Positions 1 through 10,559 of a stretch of 64,000 bases of DNA are shown here, one piece after another. The notes beneath the pieces are model-generated. The model had not been told where the DNA came from and ran no database searches. It saw only the letters and a list, made by a program, of their open reading frames with translations. Source of the stretch: Welwitschia mirabilis (taxonomy: Eukaryota > Gnetophyta > Gnetopsida > Welwitschiales); the NCBI GenBank assembly GCA_051453625.1, contig JBOZIK010000001.1, positions 250,951,963-251,015,962 on the forward strand, given 5' to 3'. Position 1 is the stretch's first letter, and the number at the start of each line of letters is the position of its first letter. The position numbers were made by a program, and so were the translations under genes.

Positions 1-79
1 CTTAATTCCTAACGAAATCAAGATTTCTTCTAGTTGGAACACCATAACAAGATCGAGGAAAGAGATAATCAAAAGGGAG

Positions 80-1153
80 ATGTCAATTACTCCCAACTGT
101 CCCATATGTCAAGCTGCATCAGACTCCATCAGACACTTGTTTAATGAGTGTACTTGGAGTGGGCGCCTCACTATCATAATGATANNNNNNNNNNNNNNNN
201 NNNNNNNNNNNNNNNNNNNNNNNNNNNNNNNNNNNNNNNNNNNNNNNNNNNNNNNNNNNNNNNNNNNNNNNNNNNNNNNNNNNNNNNNNNNNNNNNNNNN
301 NNNNNNNNNNNNNNNNNNNNNNNNNNNNNNNNNNNNNNNNNNNNNNNNNNNNNNNNNNNNNNNNNNNNNNNNNNNNNNNNNNNNNNNNNNNNNNNNNNNN
401 NNNNNNNNNNNNNNNNNNNNNNNNNNNNNNNNNNNNNNNNNNNNNNNNNNNNNNNNNNNNNNNNNNNNNNNNNNNNNNNNNNNNNNNNNNNNNNNNNNNN
501 NNNNNNNNNNNNNNNNNNNNNNNNNNNNNNNNNNNNNNNNNNNNNNNNNNNNNNNNNNNNNNNNNNNNNNNNNNNNNNNNNNNNNNNNNNNNNNNNNNNN
601 NNNNNNNNNNNNNNNNNNNNNNNNNNNNNNNNNNNNNNNNNNNNNNNNNNNNNNNNNNNNNNNNNNNNNNNNNNNNNNNNNNNNNNNNNNNNNNNNNNNN
701 NNNNNNNNNNNNNNNNNNNNNNNNNNNNNNNNNNNNNNNNNNNNNNNNNNNNNNNNNNNNNNNNNNNNNNNNNNNNNNNNNNNNNNNNNNNNNNNNNNNN
801 NNNNNNNNNNNNNNNNNNNNNNNNNNNNNNNNNNNNNNNNNNNNNNNNNNNNNNNNNNNNNNNNNNNNNNNNNNNNNNNNNNNNNNNNNNNNNNNNNNNN
901 NNNNNNNNNGATATGTTATTACAAAGCGAGGGTGGAGTGTGGTCTTTGGAAAAAGGAGGGATTACGCCTAACCTTGTGGCAGATTTGGAGGGTGACAAAT
1001 CACAAAATATTCAATAATGCATCCCTACCTCTCCCAATACATTCAACTAGAAACCTAAAATGGCACTTGGTAAGATTCATAGCAGTGATGGTGGTGACGC
1101 CTTTAGATAAGCCAGAGAGTACATCTCTTTATGAGGGGTGCCTGAAGTTATGA
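80..1153 (+). pseudogene. LINE zf-RVT (reverse transcriptase zinc-binding) C-terminal fragment
   Basis: The frame before the gap reads CPICQAASDSIRHLFNEC, a Cys-x2-Cys then His-x4-Cys arrangement typical of the zf-RVT domain that follows reverse transcriptase in plant L1 polyproteins. After the gap the same frame reads WQIWRVTNHKIFNN, which matches the end of that domain, where a Trp-rich helix precedes an R/K-IFNN motif. The frame stops at 1153. About two thirds of the translated length is N, so the true spacing is unknown. The domain is thought to help bind RNA or DNA in target-primed reverse transcription; that is family knowledge and is not shown here. No RT domain is present upstream in the window, so this is only a fragment. 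Confidence 0.7.
185..909. other. Assembly gap (725 N)
   Basis: A run of 725 undetermined bases inside the LINE zf-RVT region. The reading frame is the same on both sides, which is compatible with the stated length but does not prove it. Confidence 0.99.
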
Positions 1154-2140
1154 AGCAAAATGTAGCTAATGGGATGGGAAACACTTCTTTACATGCTAAA
1201 AGGAGAGCTAGAGATGGACATCACCACTTTCTACAAAAGATGGAGGGGTGATATCACCAAGTTCAAAAGAACGCAAATAGAGCTCATAGAAGAAGCCCTA
1301 GCTAAGTACTTGAAGGTCCCAGCTGAAGCGAAGAAGATTCACCGAGGGGCCAAGGGGCCAAAGGAATCTCACCATTTCTTCTCGGATGTTGTTCCAAAGC
1401 CATCTAGTGGTCATACTCACAGAAAAGCCCTTTAGCCCCCTAGGGTATGGGGGTGGAATTTGTGGACGGGTACTTTGTGCTATCGGGCTACAGTTTGAAA
1501 TTAGTAGGAATTCATTTTCCTTTCCTTAAGGATTCGGATTTGGGACATAGAATCAACATCGTGCATTATTTCTTCCAAGTGCGTAGGAAAAAAACAAATC
1601 TAGACATTCTAGTCTTATCATGGCCATTTGGAGGGCAGTGAAGGCAAGGCAAGAAATCCCACAGGGCCCCTTGTTGTAAAGGAGGCAGAGGAGTAAAGTG
1701 CATAAGAAGTAAAAGAAATCTTTGAGAGAGCTGCAAAGTAGCGCGGGCTAGGCTGGGACCCGTGGGTCAGGTTTGGCTTTGTCCCCTAAGGAGCAGGCAA
1801 GGGCGACCACACCCTCAAGCCTAGAAGGAAAGGCAACGTCTTAGTGAGCGCCTGATAAAAGGGATGAAGCATAGGAGAAGCAACGCGAGGAGTAGGAAGA
1901 AGCATAGGAAAACCATGGCAAGGCTCAACCGAGAGACTAAAATAGAGGAGTTAGGCTTAGATGAGGCCAGAAGCTCAGTTCTTTCTGTGACTATTAAGGG
2001 GCCACAACAATGTCCATTCCTTGTGATAAGAATTAGCCACAAAGTCCTCTTAAGCACCACCAAAACGATTTACAGGGGAAACACCCTCAAACTCCACCTT
2101 GACAAGAATCCCAAAGGAGCTAAAGCTTTTTAAAAAGTTA
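1154..2140 (+). other. Unrecognised open-frame tail of the LINE region
   Basis: Three open stretches follow one another on the plus strand: 1169-1435 (88 residues), 1447-1641 (64) and 1864-2133 (89). Base composition is richer in G+C than the surroundings. The third is very basic at its start (RRSNARSRKKHRK). I recognise no family. The region sits between the LINE zinc-binding domain and the A-rich tail, so it may be degenerate 3' coding or UTR sequence of the same element, or a host fragment it carries. Confidence 0.35.
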
Positions 2141-2475
2141 ACTAGGCCTTCAAGGTCTTAACAGATTAGCTTAGGAGGAGATTAGTTCAAAAACATCACT
2201 GGGACCTCTTCCCGCGCTGTAAGGCAATTTAGTTTCCATTCTCCTAGGATTTCATGTTCTCATAATATGGGTTGTGTTTTTGCCTCTTGTTACATGATCC
2301 CCCCATAGAATGCATCTTTCCTTTTTGATGTTTACAGTTTTAACAATATAGTACCTTTGTAAGGGGGCACTCCCATCTAGTTTTATAAAGTGCCTTTTTT
2401 TTTTTTGAATTAATACAAGTTTAGAGTTGGCTTTTTGGTTTTAAGAAACAAAAAAAAAAAAAGAAAAAGAAAAAA

Positions 2476-3906
2476 TTATTCCAAGAACAACTTAACTGCT
2501 GGGATATCAAAGTTTGAGAAATTGGAAATGACATTTTAAAAACACATTAAATAATTACAAAATTAGTTACTTGTTAATTCATAAAAAACTTAATAAGGCT
2601 GACACTTGCAAGCACAAATATCATGCTTACCACATCAACATTTAAAGCTAGTACATAACATCTAGAGCAGATACAAAAGCATATACATAGAGAAAGATTT
2701 TTGTACAAATTTACACACTTAATGAATCTTCATCACCCTTACTCTGGGTGATGACCAACTACAATTTTAAGCTGTATGAATTAAGTTTTGCCAAAAATGT
2801 TACTTATACCTTCAACAAGTACACATAATGGCATTGTAAATAACACATATTAGTATAAGATGGCTTTTATTTCTAAAAATTAAATCCATCTCAAACCTTT
2901 AGTTTAATTTAAAGCTATAAAAATAAAAAAAACACCAAACTTTATGATCGAATTATTTTAATTATTGAAAAAAACCCAACTTTTAACATCTAATCATTTT
3001 CATTATTTTTAAATAAAGAGAAACAAACAAAGAGATAATCACTTAAAAGAAGAGAAAACAAGCTTCAAATCCATTCCATTAATCATTAAATAATGCATTA
3101 CTACATGTTAAAAGCTTGAAGCCTTTGTAATTATTAACTATCCAAGAGGGAGAATTTTAAAAAGTGAAATGAAGAATCTATTTTACACCTTTTTCTTGTT
3201 CTTATATTTTAAGCATCTTAAGAAAGACCTTAAAAGTTGAACTCAGATCCTACATACATTACAATCTTAATATCTCATAATTTTGAAGGCTTCAATACCA
3301 TATTGGTTTAATGTTAACCATAAACATAGATTTGTTGCTCTTAACCTAAGATTAAGAAATTGTTAAAGCTTTCCTGTTGTAAAACCTCATAGACAAGTTT
3401 GTGATGTGTTATTTTTTCTATCTTGGCACTTTCTTAGCTTCTCTCATTAATAAAGATAGTTCCTAAATACCATTTCTACGTCAGTAAATGCATAGTGATG
3501 TTCTTATGTAGTATTGGCAAGGGAGGCTAAATATAGCACAAAGGGATGTTACATTATCCTTGTTGATCATTAAACGTAAGTCATTAAAAATTCATGGTCA
3601 AAATTAATCAATGTTTATGACTTAACAAAGCTAACCATGTGTTTACTCTAAACTAATAAATAGTAAAAATACAATTTACCATCTTCCATCAAATTCTTAT
3701 AAGATTTTCTTAATTATTTTGTGTTTGATTTCATAAATGACTTTATAAGGGATGATATGGCTTAATAGAATTTTTGGATAACAATGAAGTTTGAAATTGC
3801 TCTTGCAAAACTTACGAACAATATTCCCTTGGGTCATACTAACAAAACTATTGAATATTATCATGTAATGTATCTCAAAATGCATAAGAATGAAAAAAGC
3901 TCAAAA
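2476..3906. other. AT-rich intergenic stretch, nothing recognised
   Basis: Strongly AT-rich sequence with many short A and T runs and frequent stops in all frames. I see no gene, RNA or element boundary in it. Confidence 0.6.
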
Positions 3907-4145
3907 CCAATACCATTTAGACGCCTTCCACTTACGAGGTCATGGGTTTGAATTTTTACATGTCTTGGTTGGTGCCTGAAGGCCCTAATTGTAACTAAAT
4001 AATCCATTTTATGATGGCCATACTCTAAAAGGAAGTACAATCACCACAAGTTTTGAATTCCATATCCCCTTTGAATTCCATTATCCTCTATTGTATGCGG
4101 TCCAACTCTATAAAAAGATTTTATATAGCTATTACGAATATAGAT
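3907..4145 (+). mobile_element. SINE-like repeat, copy A (tRNA-derived head)
   Basis: The left part contains a decayed pol III box B (gggtttgaattttt, 3944-3957) about 30 bases after a tRNA D-arm-like stretch. It is followed by a body shared with two other places in the window, near 4185-4345 and 44408-44600. Shared blocks include actaaataatccattt, the region around 4020-4060 and the tail with aactctataaaaag. This is the layout of a tRNA-derived SINE. Exact ends are not clear and no target duplication was found. Confidence 0.45.
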
Positions 4146-4184
4146 AAAGAAATTGGAGGTAACGAATCGTAGTTAAATTGTTAG

Positions 4185-4345
4185 TTTGGCTTAGTGTAAC
4201 TTTATTCCCAAGAGAAGGACAATTACTAAAAGTTTGGCTATACTTCTAAGAGAGGTACAATCACTAAAAATTTTAAATATAACATGCCATCTAACTCTAT
4301 AAAAGGTTTTTATCTAACTTTTACAAATATAAATAAAATACTAGA
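4185..4345 (+). mobile_element. SINE-like repeat, copy B (5'-truncated)
   Basis: Matches the body and tail of copy A, including the tacttctaagagaggtacaa block and the aactctataaaagg tail, but lacks the tRNA-like head. It sits in the same orientation about 40 bp after copy A. This could be a separate truncated insertion or a partial tandem duplication. Confidence 0.35.
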
Positions 4346-4382
4346 CATTCAATTATCAACACAAAGAAAAATGTAACGTCGC

Positions 4383-4771
4383 TTTAAAATGTAAGAAATA
4401 CGAAGTGGCCTACAAAACGTTCAAGGACAACAAAACGCCTCCCAAAGCCCATCATATACGAGAATCTCAGAGCCACTCTAAATAATAAACAAGAATATGT
4501 GCCAAACACATCCAAATCCAATCAGAAGCACCAGCCTACAAAGAAATGAAGACACATATCCAGAAGAATGCGGCAAGCAGTAAGCATAATCTGCTTCCAA
4601 GCCACATTGATGCCAAGCCCTCTGCAAAACAAGCATTTTTCACTTTAAGCTGCATTTTCAGCTAACACTGTAACATTTCAGTTGTATTTTCTCTAAAACT
4701 GAAAACATTTCTACTGTATTTTTACCAAGACTGAGAGATTTGAACTGTAATTTCTTAAACACTAAAAACCT
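4383..4771 (-). other. 3' flank of the EGF-like gene
   Basis: This stretch lies downstream of the stop codon. It is less AT-rich at 4383-4640, and 4640-4760 holds three similar phrases (cattttcagctaacactgtaa, attttctctaaaactgaaaac, atttttaccaagactgag; each about 35-40 bp apart), so a weak short tandem repeat lies in the likely 3' UTR. No clear polyadenylation signal was fixed. Confidence 0.4.
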
Positions 4772-5687
4772 TTACGCGTTGAAATAGACATGCCAAAAAT
4801 GAACTCTACCAGAAAAGCTCGCATCCATAACTGTCGCAGGAGAACGAGCTTCGTGCGCCGCTAGCGGGGAAGCAGGGGATCTGATACCCGAAGCAGGCGA
4901 TCCGATACCCGCAGCAGAACAGTCCGCTTCGAATTCGCCTGTGAAGTGAAACAAATTTTGTAAAGTATTACGAGACTAACACAGATATTAGATAAGGGAT
5001 TTCTGCGAAAACGTACAGTCAGTAACACAGTATCCGTAAGTCCAGTTCATGAAATTGCGGTAGCCGTTCTTGCATTTACAACCAAAATTTGCGCTTGATT
5101 TCTTCTCGCATGTTCCACCGCCGCATATGGCCCAAGAACAGGCTGCAACAAGCATAAACTCTTGAATACTTCGTTTTGAAATACAAGTGCTTCTTATTTG
5201 AAGTTTCTAAACCTCAATAAACTTTCTAGATTTCGAAACGAAACCGACGATCAAAGATATCTCGAGTAATGTTCAAATATCCGCTTTGAATCGGCGCAGG
5301 CGCGGGAGACGAAAGGTCAGCGCACGTGTAGTTCAAGGTACCTGAAAGCAGAACCGAAACCCTAAGAAAAATCGTGGGAAATCGAACGCGTGGGATCATC
5401 TTTGTTTGCAGAAAGAAGCTTAGAGACTCACAGTTTGGTAGAATACACGGCAGAAAATCGTAAGATGAGTTTAAAAAGGATTTCCTCCATCCATTTTTGC
5501 ACTCGCATTTAACGAATGGAAACTCGGAAGTATTCTTGCAGGTCCCCATCCCGCAGTTGTAATCCGCGCAGAAATTCGTAAGAGACGAATTTGTGAATGG
5601 AAACACAGCTTGCACAACGCCGAAGCTCAAAATCATTTTTACGGCCGATATCCATGGGAAGTTTGAGGTTTTCGCAGAGTTTTCCAT
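4772..5687 (-). CDS. Secreted EGF-like cysteine-rich protein, four exons
   Basis: Proposed exons on the minus strand are 5432-5687, 5249-5341, 5017-5142 and 4772-4938 (introns 90, 106 and 78 bp; donors GTGAGT, GTCGGT, GTACGT; acceptors all CAG). They join to 642 nt, 213 residues plus stop, with every junction in phase 1. Residues 18-29 form the hydrophobic core of a likely signal peptide. Residues 40-86 form a first EGF-like module (CADYNCGMGTC, then KCECKNGW, then PCILPNC). Residues 87-117 are a Pro/Ala-rich linker (SPAPAP) ending in DIFDP. Residues 118-159 form a second module (CSWAICGGGTC, then CKCKNGY), and 160-213 are a Ser/Pro/Ala-rich tail. The order and spacing match a conserved plant family of small EGF-like extracellular proteins, often labelled notch- or slit-like by weak similarity. 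Their function is unknown to me. Splice sites were chosen because they rebuild the family cysteine pattern. The tail is short and lacks the hydrophobic C-terminus of many relatives. The second donor, GTCGGT, is the weakest. Met18 is an alternative start. Confidence 0.8.
4869..4910 (-). repeat. 21-bp tandem duplication in exon 4 of the EGF-like gene
   Basis: Two adjacent 21-bp units, 4869-4889 and 4890-4910, differ by two bases. In the protein they give GIGSPAS followed by GIRSPAS, an in-frame seven-residue duplication in the C-terminal tail. Confidence 0.85.
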
Positions 5688-6060
5688 TTTCTTCTGTTAA
5701 AATGATATCCTCCTTCTTCGCTATTTATTGCATAGTTTGCTTCTCCAAATGAAACTCCCGCTTTCGTCATTTCTTCAGAATCGTTGAACCTGAGTTCTTT
5801 TAATTAGTCTTACTGATGTCCATTCAGTGCTCTAAGATTCTATGGATTTCCAGAAGCGATGCAAGAAATCGATGACGGCGTTGTTCGCCCTCATTGGGAA
5901 ATGAGGTTTTCTCTGTAAATTCAAGGATGAATTTGGAAGCGATACATTAAAGTCGGTGATTGTGTCATATAACGCGTGACCGTTGAATAATTAAAGCCAT
6001 TGCAGAAACAATGAAGATGAAACAAGATGCGTTCGTCATAGACTGCGTATTTTCTACGAG
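5688..6060 (-). promoter_or_regulatory. 5' flank of the EGF-like gene (probable promoter region)
   Basis: The sequence upstream of the start codon keeps CpG dinucleotides (for example around 5850-6065), unlike the transposon sequence around it. An AATAAATA on the minus strand at 5722-5729 lies only 35-42 bp before the ATG, so it is a poor TATA candidate unless the leader is very short. No specific factor site is claimed. Confidence 0.35.
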
Positions 6061-6062
6061 CG

Positions 6063-6182
6063 AATCTAACGGTCACAAATGATTCTGGCACTTCACATGC
6101 AATAGCGGCTGTTGGATATGGGGTTGAAAGCAACCACTTTCTCGTTGTTCATGGTAGAGGTTTTGACCTTGTGCATTATTAA
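6063..6182 (+). pseudogene. Possible papain-like cysteine protease remnant (His-motif exon)
   Basis: One plus-strand frame of 39 codons ends at TAA 6180-6182 and contains GTSHAIAAVGYGVE. As I recall the PROSITE thiol-protease histidine pattern (PS00639), TSHAIAAVGYG satisfies every position. The next residues, HFLVVHGRGF, lie where papain relatives carry the Asn of the catalytic Asn-Ser-Trp-Gly motif, but that motif is not preserved. An acceptor-like tttctacgag precedes the frame. No other protease exon is visible nearby. It may be a decayed exon or a chance match inside the gene promoter. Confidence 0.3.
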
Positions 6183-6699
6183 ATGCTTGGTGCTTGGTAG
6201 GTGATTAAGTCACAAATCTTTGTTTAGCATCCTTTGGCATATTTGTGTCATCATAATTATTTAATTAATTTTTAAGAGAAGTTTATCATACTCATTTCAT
6301 TACTTTGTATGAGGAGAGCTTTAGGTCCATTTGGACCTTTGTAGTATTTACCAAGGTAAACCTCTACTATTAAGTGTAAAGATAGATAGAGATTATTAGA
6401 CTAATATTCTTTACAAGAATCTCACTAATACAACATAAAATTATTACATTTTTATGGGTGGTGTTGGACTCCGAATAGTAATTTGATACTAGCTTTCAAA
6501 AGTTTACAAAAAAACATAGCAAGTATAAGATTATAAAACATATGACAAAATTATGAAGATAGTGCAACTAAGAGGGAAAAAAAACAAAGGGGGAAAACTC
6601 CTGTGACCAGGCAATGTATCATCATAATCAAAAATAATTTTTTCTTTTTGAAACTAATAAAAGAGCTTAACACATTCTTTGTTCGTGCTACTTAAGTGG
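6183..6699. other. AT-rich spacer, nothing recognised
   Basis: AT-rich sequence without a supported gene. It may contain the 3' UTR of the minus-strand LINE that follows, whose exact 3' end I cannot place. Confidence 0.4.
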
Positions 6700-9560
6700 T
6701 ATAAAACTACTCTCATAGTCATTGCTCTATGTATTAATTATAAGCTGTGTGGGCCATGGCATGAAGGTTTGAATAAAAAGGATATGCTATTGAAGAATTA
6801 GATTCCTAGGAGGCATCTATAAAACTAAGCAAGGTCCATTTGACAAATGTTGTAATAGTTGGAGGAAATAATTAACCTTGAATTGAATTGCCATCAATCT
6901 AAGTGTGGATCTAAAAAGTAATACTTTGCAAAATAGAAGCCTTAAGTTCAAAAAAGCAAAGTTATTGATTCTTCGAAAATATCATTACATCGTTGTGCTT
7001 AGATTGTGTAAAGGATGCAAGGTCTTAAAACACTTCCAAAGGAATAAATAGTGCCTTGGAAGATTTGTGGATCACCAAGAAGAACATGCTTTCAATTTAG
7101 ATCAAATCCTTAAAAGACTCTGAGATACCATATCCAAGTTTTTGGAGCCATAAAGCAATCAATAAAGTAATGTAGAAAATTATCTTCATTATTGTAGCAA
7201 AGGTGAGTAGCACTTTCAAATTCCATATAGAGAAGCCTTCTACCAATAGAGAGACCCTATAAAAAGTAATGTCATTTTGGTGAGGCAGATAATTTCTAGA
7301 TATTTAAGCTCTTGACATCCACTGATCTTTTGAGTTTGCAGTAAGACATAATGTATTAGAACAATTCTTAATGGATATGTCTTTCAAAAGCATATGGTAA
7401 GATTCTTTTTGCTTTACAAGGATTAAAAGGACTATCATCTTTCCCTTATATTGAGTTTAGAGGTAACATATAATTAGCTTAGATATGAATTGCATTGGAA
7501 ATCAGAGAAATAAAGTTTCCCTTCCCCCCTCCCCATAACCTCCTCCCTCCCTTCATCCAAAAAAATAAATAAAGGAAAAAAATAAAGTAGCTTTTGAACC
7601 CTCATAAAACTTTTAAAAGGTTTCCCATGAAATTCATTAATTATGCAAGTAAAGATATGAAAAAGAGAACACATCAATATTAAATTAACGAGCTATCGAT
7701 TTGGGGTCTTAAACAAGCAACTAGAGTGCCATTTAATAATAACCATCATGAAACTTAATAGAAAAAGTATTCGTAATAATCTTATTATAAATCATTTCCA
7801 TGTAATCTGAACTATCTTTTAGATAATAGATCCTTAAATCTTAGTATCCATTTGAGATATAAATTAGTTAATAAGATGTATCCCTTTCTAACTAGGTTTG
7901 TTATTTGTATAAGTAATCTTTTATTATTCAAAAACTAAGTCATACCACCATCCTATGGAGTCTAAACAATTAGCTAACCACTTATTACAAAGAGAGATAT
8001 CTTGTTAAAAATAGTAAACTAAACCTAAACCTCCTTTTTTTCTTAGGTAAGCAATAAAAATTATTTATGTAACTGTGAAATTATTTACTAACATTGTTAC
8101 CTAATAATATAAAATCACAAAGTAACTTTTCGATTCAGTTGTAAGTTAAAGCAGCAAGATCCTAACAAAGGTTGTCATAGACATGAGTAGTAGACAATAT
8201 ACTTTTAGATACTAAGTATTTCCTAAACATTGTGATTTATTTATCTTTTCATTTGTCTACTTTAGAAGCCAATTTATTAACATTAAAATAGAATTCAAAA
8301 AATTTTATCATCTCATCAATCTTGAACAATTATAGAGAGAAGCCATTTATAAGTTTTTAAAAAGAGTAAACACCAAATACTTCTTCTAATTACTATGAGA
8401 ATCATAAAAATAACAATAAAGATAAATCCTAGATAGTAACTAGTAATTATAATTAAGAATTCTTAATAAAAAATAATGAGTCGTCTGCAAAGTATAAGGT
8501 GATAAGCTACTTTGGATTTTCAACAATACAAATATCATAAATAAGATCACCTTGCTCATCCTTCCAAATAGCGTGGCATAAAAAGTATACTACAATGATA
8601 AAAATATAAGAAGCCAAAGGCCATCCTTTTCTTATAGATCTCTTAATAGGAAAATTGGAACTAACATCTCTTGCAATGGCAACATAAGCATTTGCATTCT
8701 TCAACAAACAATTTGGCATATGAATGATAACCTTCTCAGATCCTATATTTTTTATGCAAGCTAAGATAATGTTTCATTTAATTCTATTGTAAGATTTTAC
8801 ATAATCAAATTTAAAGAAGGAAATTATTTGATTAGCATCCTTTTCCCATGCTAGATCTTTCCAAGAAAATACAACACTATCAAGAATATATGTAGCTTTG
8901 GAAGAGGAGAAAAAAGGGAGGGGGAAACACTCTATTCAATATGAATAATACTAGGTAGGATATTCTTTAACTTGTTAGCAAAACATCTAGCCAAGATTTT
9001 ATAAGGATATTAAATAAAAAGATTGGTTTCTAATTAGAAATGAAATTTAAATCACCTGATTTTTGGCAAAAGATGGATGACACTTTCATTAAGCTTTAAA
9101 CCAAAGCTACCTTCATGTAAGGATTCCTAAAATACCCTAAAGTAGTCTTTGCCAATAATATCCTAATGTTCTTAAAAAATCCTTCTTTTTTGGATCCTTT
9201 ACTAAGGTTTGTATGCACACTGTGATTCCATGCCTAGGGATATGTGAAAATACTAGTAAAACCCTAATAGTGTGCTTGCCTTTATAAGTAAGCTCTTCAA
9301 TGAAATAAGCATGGAGAAATAGTTTGGAGAAGAAAATTTTTAGTTTAGAAAAATCTTGCTTTTACTTTTGCTCTTTTGTTTCCTAATAGCTATGTCAAAG
9401 TAAGCTACTTTTCACTCATCCTCTGCAATATCTTTCTCCAAAATTTGATGATGGACTTCTAAAGCTTTTGAGAAAGAAAATTTGTATTTTGGTCAAGGAG
9501 ATTATCTACACATACAATTTGACATATTGACCCTAAAATTTAATAAAGTAATATATTAGT
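6700..9560 (-). mobile_element. L1-clade LINE, minus strand, degenerate
   Basis: Reading the minus strand from 9560 towards 6700 gives, in order, a linker before RT, the RT domain (about 9130-8440), and a zf-RVT-like region near 7290-7130. Spacing between RT and zinc region (about 1.2 kb) is normal for L1. Many stops and frame changes interrupt it. The endonuclease half is not seen, so the copy may be 5'-truncated, as LINE insertions usually are. Both outer limits are approximate. Confidence 0.65.
8440..9130 (-). pseudogene. L1 reverse transcriptase domain, broken
   Basis: On the minus strand, broken frames show the RT blocks in order: the ANKL segment near 9000-8960; a segment reading FFKFDYVKSYNRIK near 8800, where L1 elements have their DFEKAYDR block; FPIKRSIRKGWPLASYIF at about 8660-8600, the VRQGCPLAPYLF block; and FADDSLFFIK, with the codons for FADD at 8480-8491. 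The open frame 8507-8719 (70 residues) carries the third block. The two catalytic aspartates of FADD remain, but stops upstream and downstream prevent a full product. Family assignment rests on the order of four RT blocks. Confidence 0.7.
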
Positions 9561-10559
9561 ATGGCTTAAGTACCATATTTATTACTGAATTATTGTTAAC
9601 CATGTTTTATCCCTTCATTAAAAAAAAATTAAAAAGAGTGATTCATGGTAATTTAGTAATAGATCATTTTAAGCTACCCATACTTCATTAGAGTTCAACA
9701 AACAAAAGAGATAGTTGTCACCGTTACTTTTACAAGTTCTTTTAGTGTTTTTGAAGATAATAGGTTCAAAAAGAAAAAAGTGAAATAAAATAGAGGCTAT
9801 GCTAATAAATTAATCTTACGTCCTAAAGTTAAATCAGTCTACAAAGACTAGGAACTTCAAACCTAAGTTCTATTACATATCTGTAACTATCCATTTATTA
9901 ACAATGAAGAGATACCATTGAAATTTATAATCCTATGGAAGCCCATATAAGCAAATCCTACCTCAAGAATAAATTACATCTTATTCCGTCACATGTAATA
10001 GCATGTTTATAGTAGATACATCTATCATTTAACCAAAATTCTGCTCTTGCAGGTCTAACTCTCCTATCTCATCATGAGATTCTAAGCCTCTCTTCTCCCT
10101 CTCTTGGTATGAGGAATGACTAATTCATAAGGCATTTATCTTGCGAAGCCCTTAAATTTTATCTATGCTAAATTCACATTTGATGTAGTGTTTGAATCAT
10201 TAGTAAATGCACTTTGATCTATTATTGGATTTAATTCATTCTTACATCATTGGTATAATTATGAATATTGGTTATGCAATAGTATATTTTAAATGTTCTT
10301 TCATATTTATCATTTAGATTTATTATTTCAATGTATTATTAAGGTTAGATTATTAATACACTAGTGTTATGATATCTTTCATCCTATCCTAGTATTAACA
10401 TGTAAAAATTGTCATTTATCTCAAGTATTTTAGGCTAATTTTTTATAAGTAAAGATATTAATTTAATTGTTTTAATCATAAAAATATGTCTTACTATTCT
10501 TTTAGATGCCATACTTGATTTATGCTTTCCTTATAAAATTTTTAGACTTTTAAATGCAT
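9561..10559. other. AT-rich spacer, nothing recognised
   Basis: AT-rich DNA with no supported gene. I looked here for the missing first part of the E1 5' LTR (it should begin near TGTTATATCCC) and did not find it. Confidence 0.5.

Larger units (their letters stand above)
1..2475 (+). mobile_element. 3' part of an L1-like LINE retrotransposon
   Basis: The left end encodes the C-terminal zinc-binding region of a LINE polyprotein. The right end has the features of a LINE 3' end: a 12-T run at 2395-2406 and an A-rich run at 2450-2475. A 725-bp N run lies inside it. The stretch 1140-2440 between the last recognisable domain and the tail is unusually long and could be a long 3' UTR or a second inserted sequence. 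The start lies outside the window, and no target-site duplication can be tested. Confidence 0.6.

Noticed and set aside
1821-2063. 80-residue hydrophobic frame on the minus strand
   Set aside because: Opposite strand of the basic open stretch 1864-2133; the hydrophobic run mirrors its Arg/Lys codons.
5722-5729. TATA box of the EGF-like gene
   Set aside because: Too close to the start codon (35-42 bp) to be convincing.
5921-6133. 70-residue minus-strand frame upstream of the EGF-like gene
   Set aside because: No family resemblance; it overlaps the plus-strand papain-like motif in the opposite strand and the presumed promoter.
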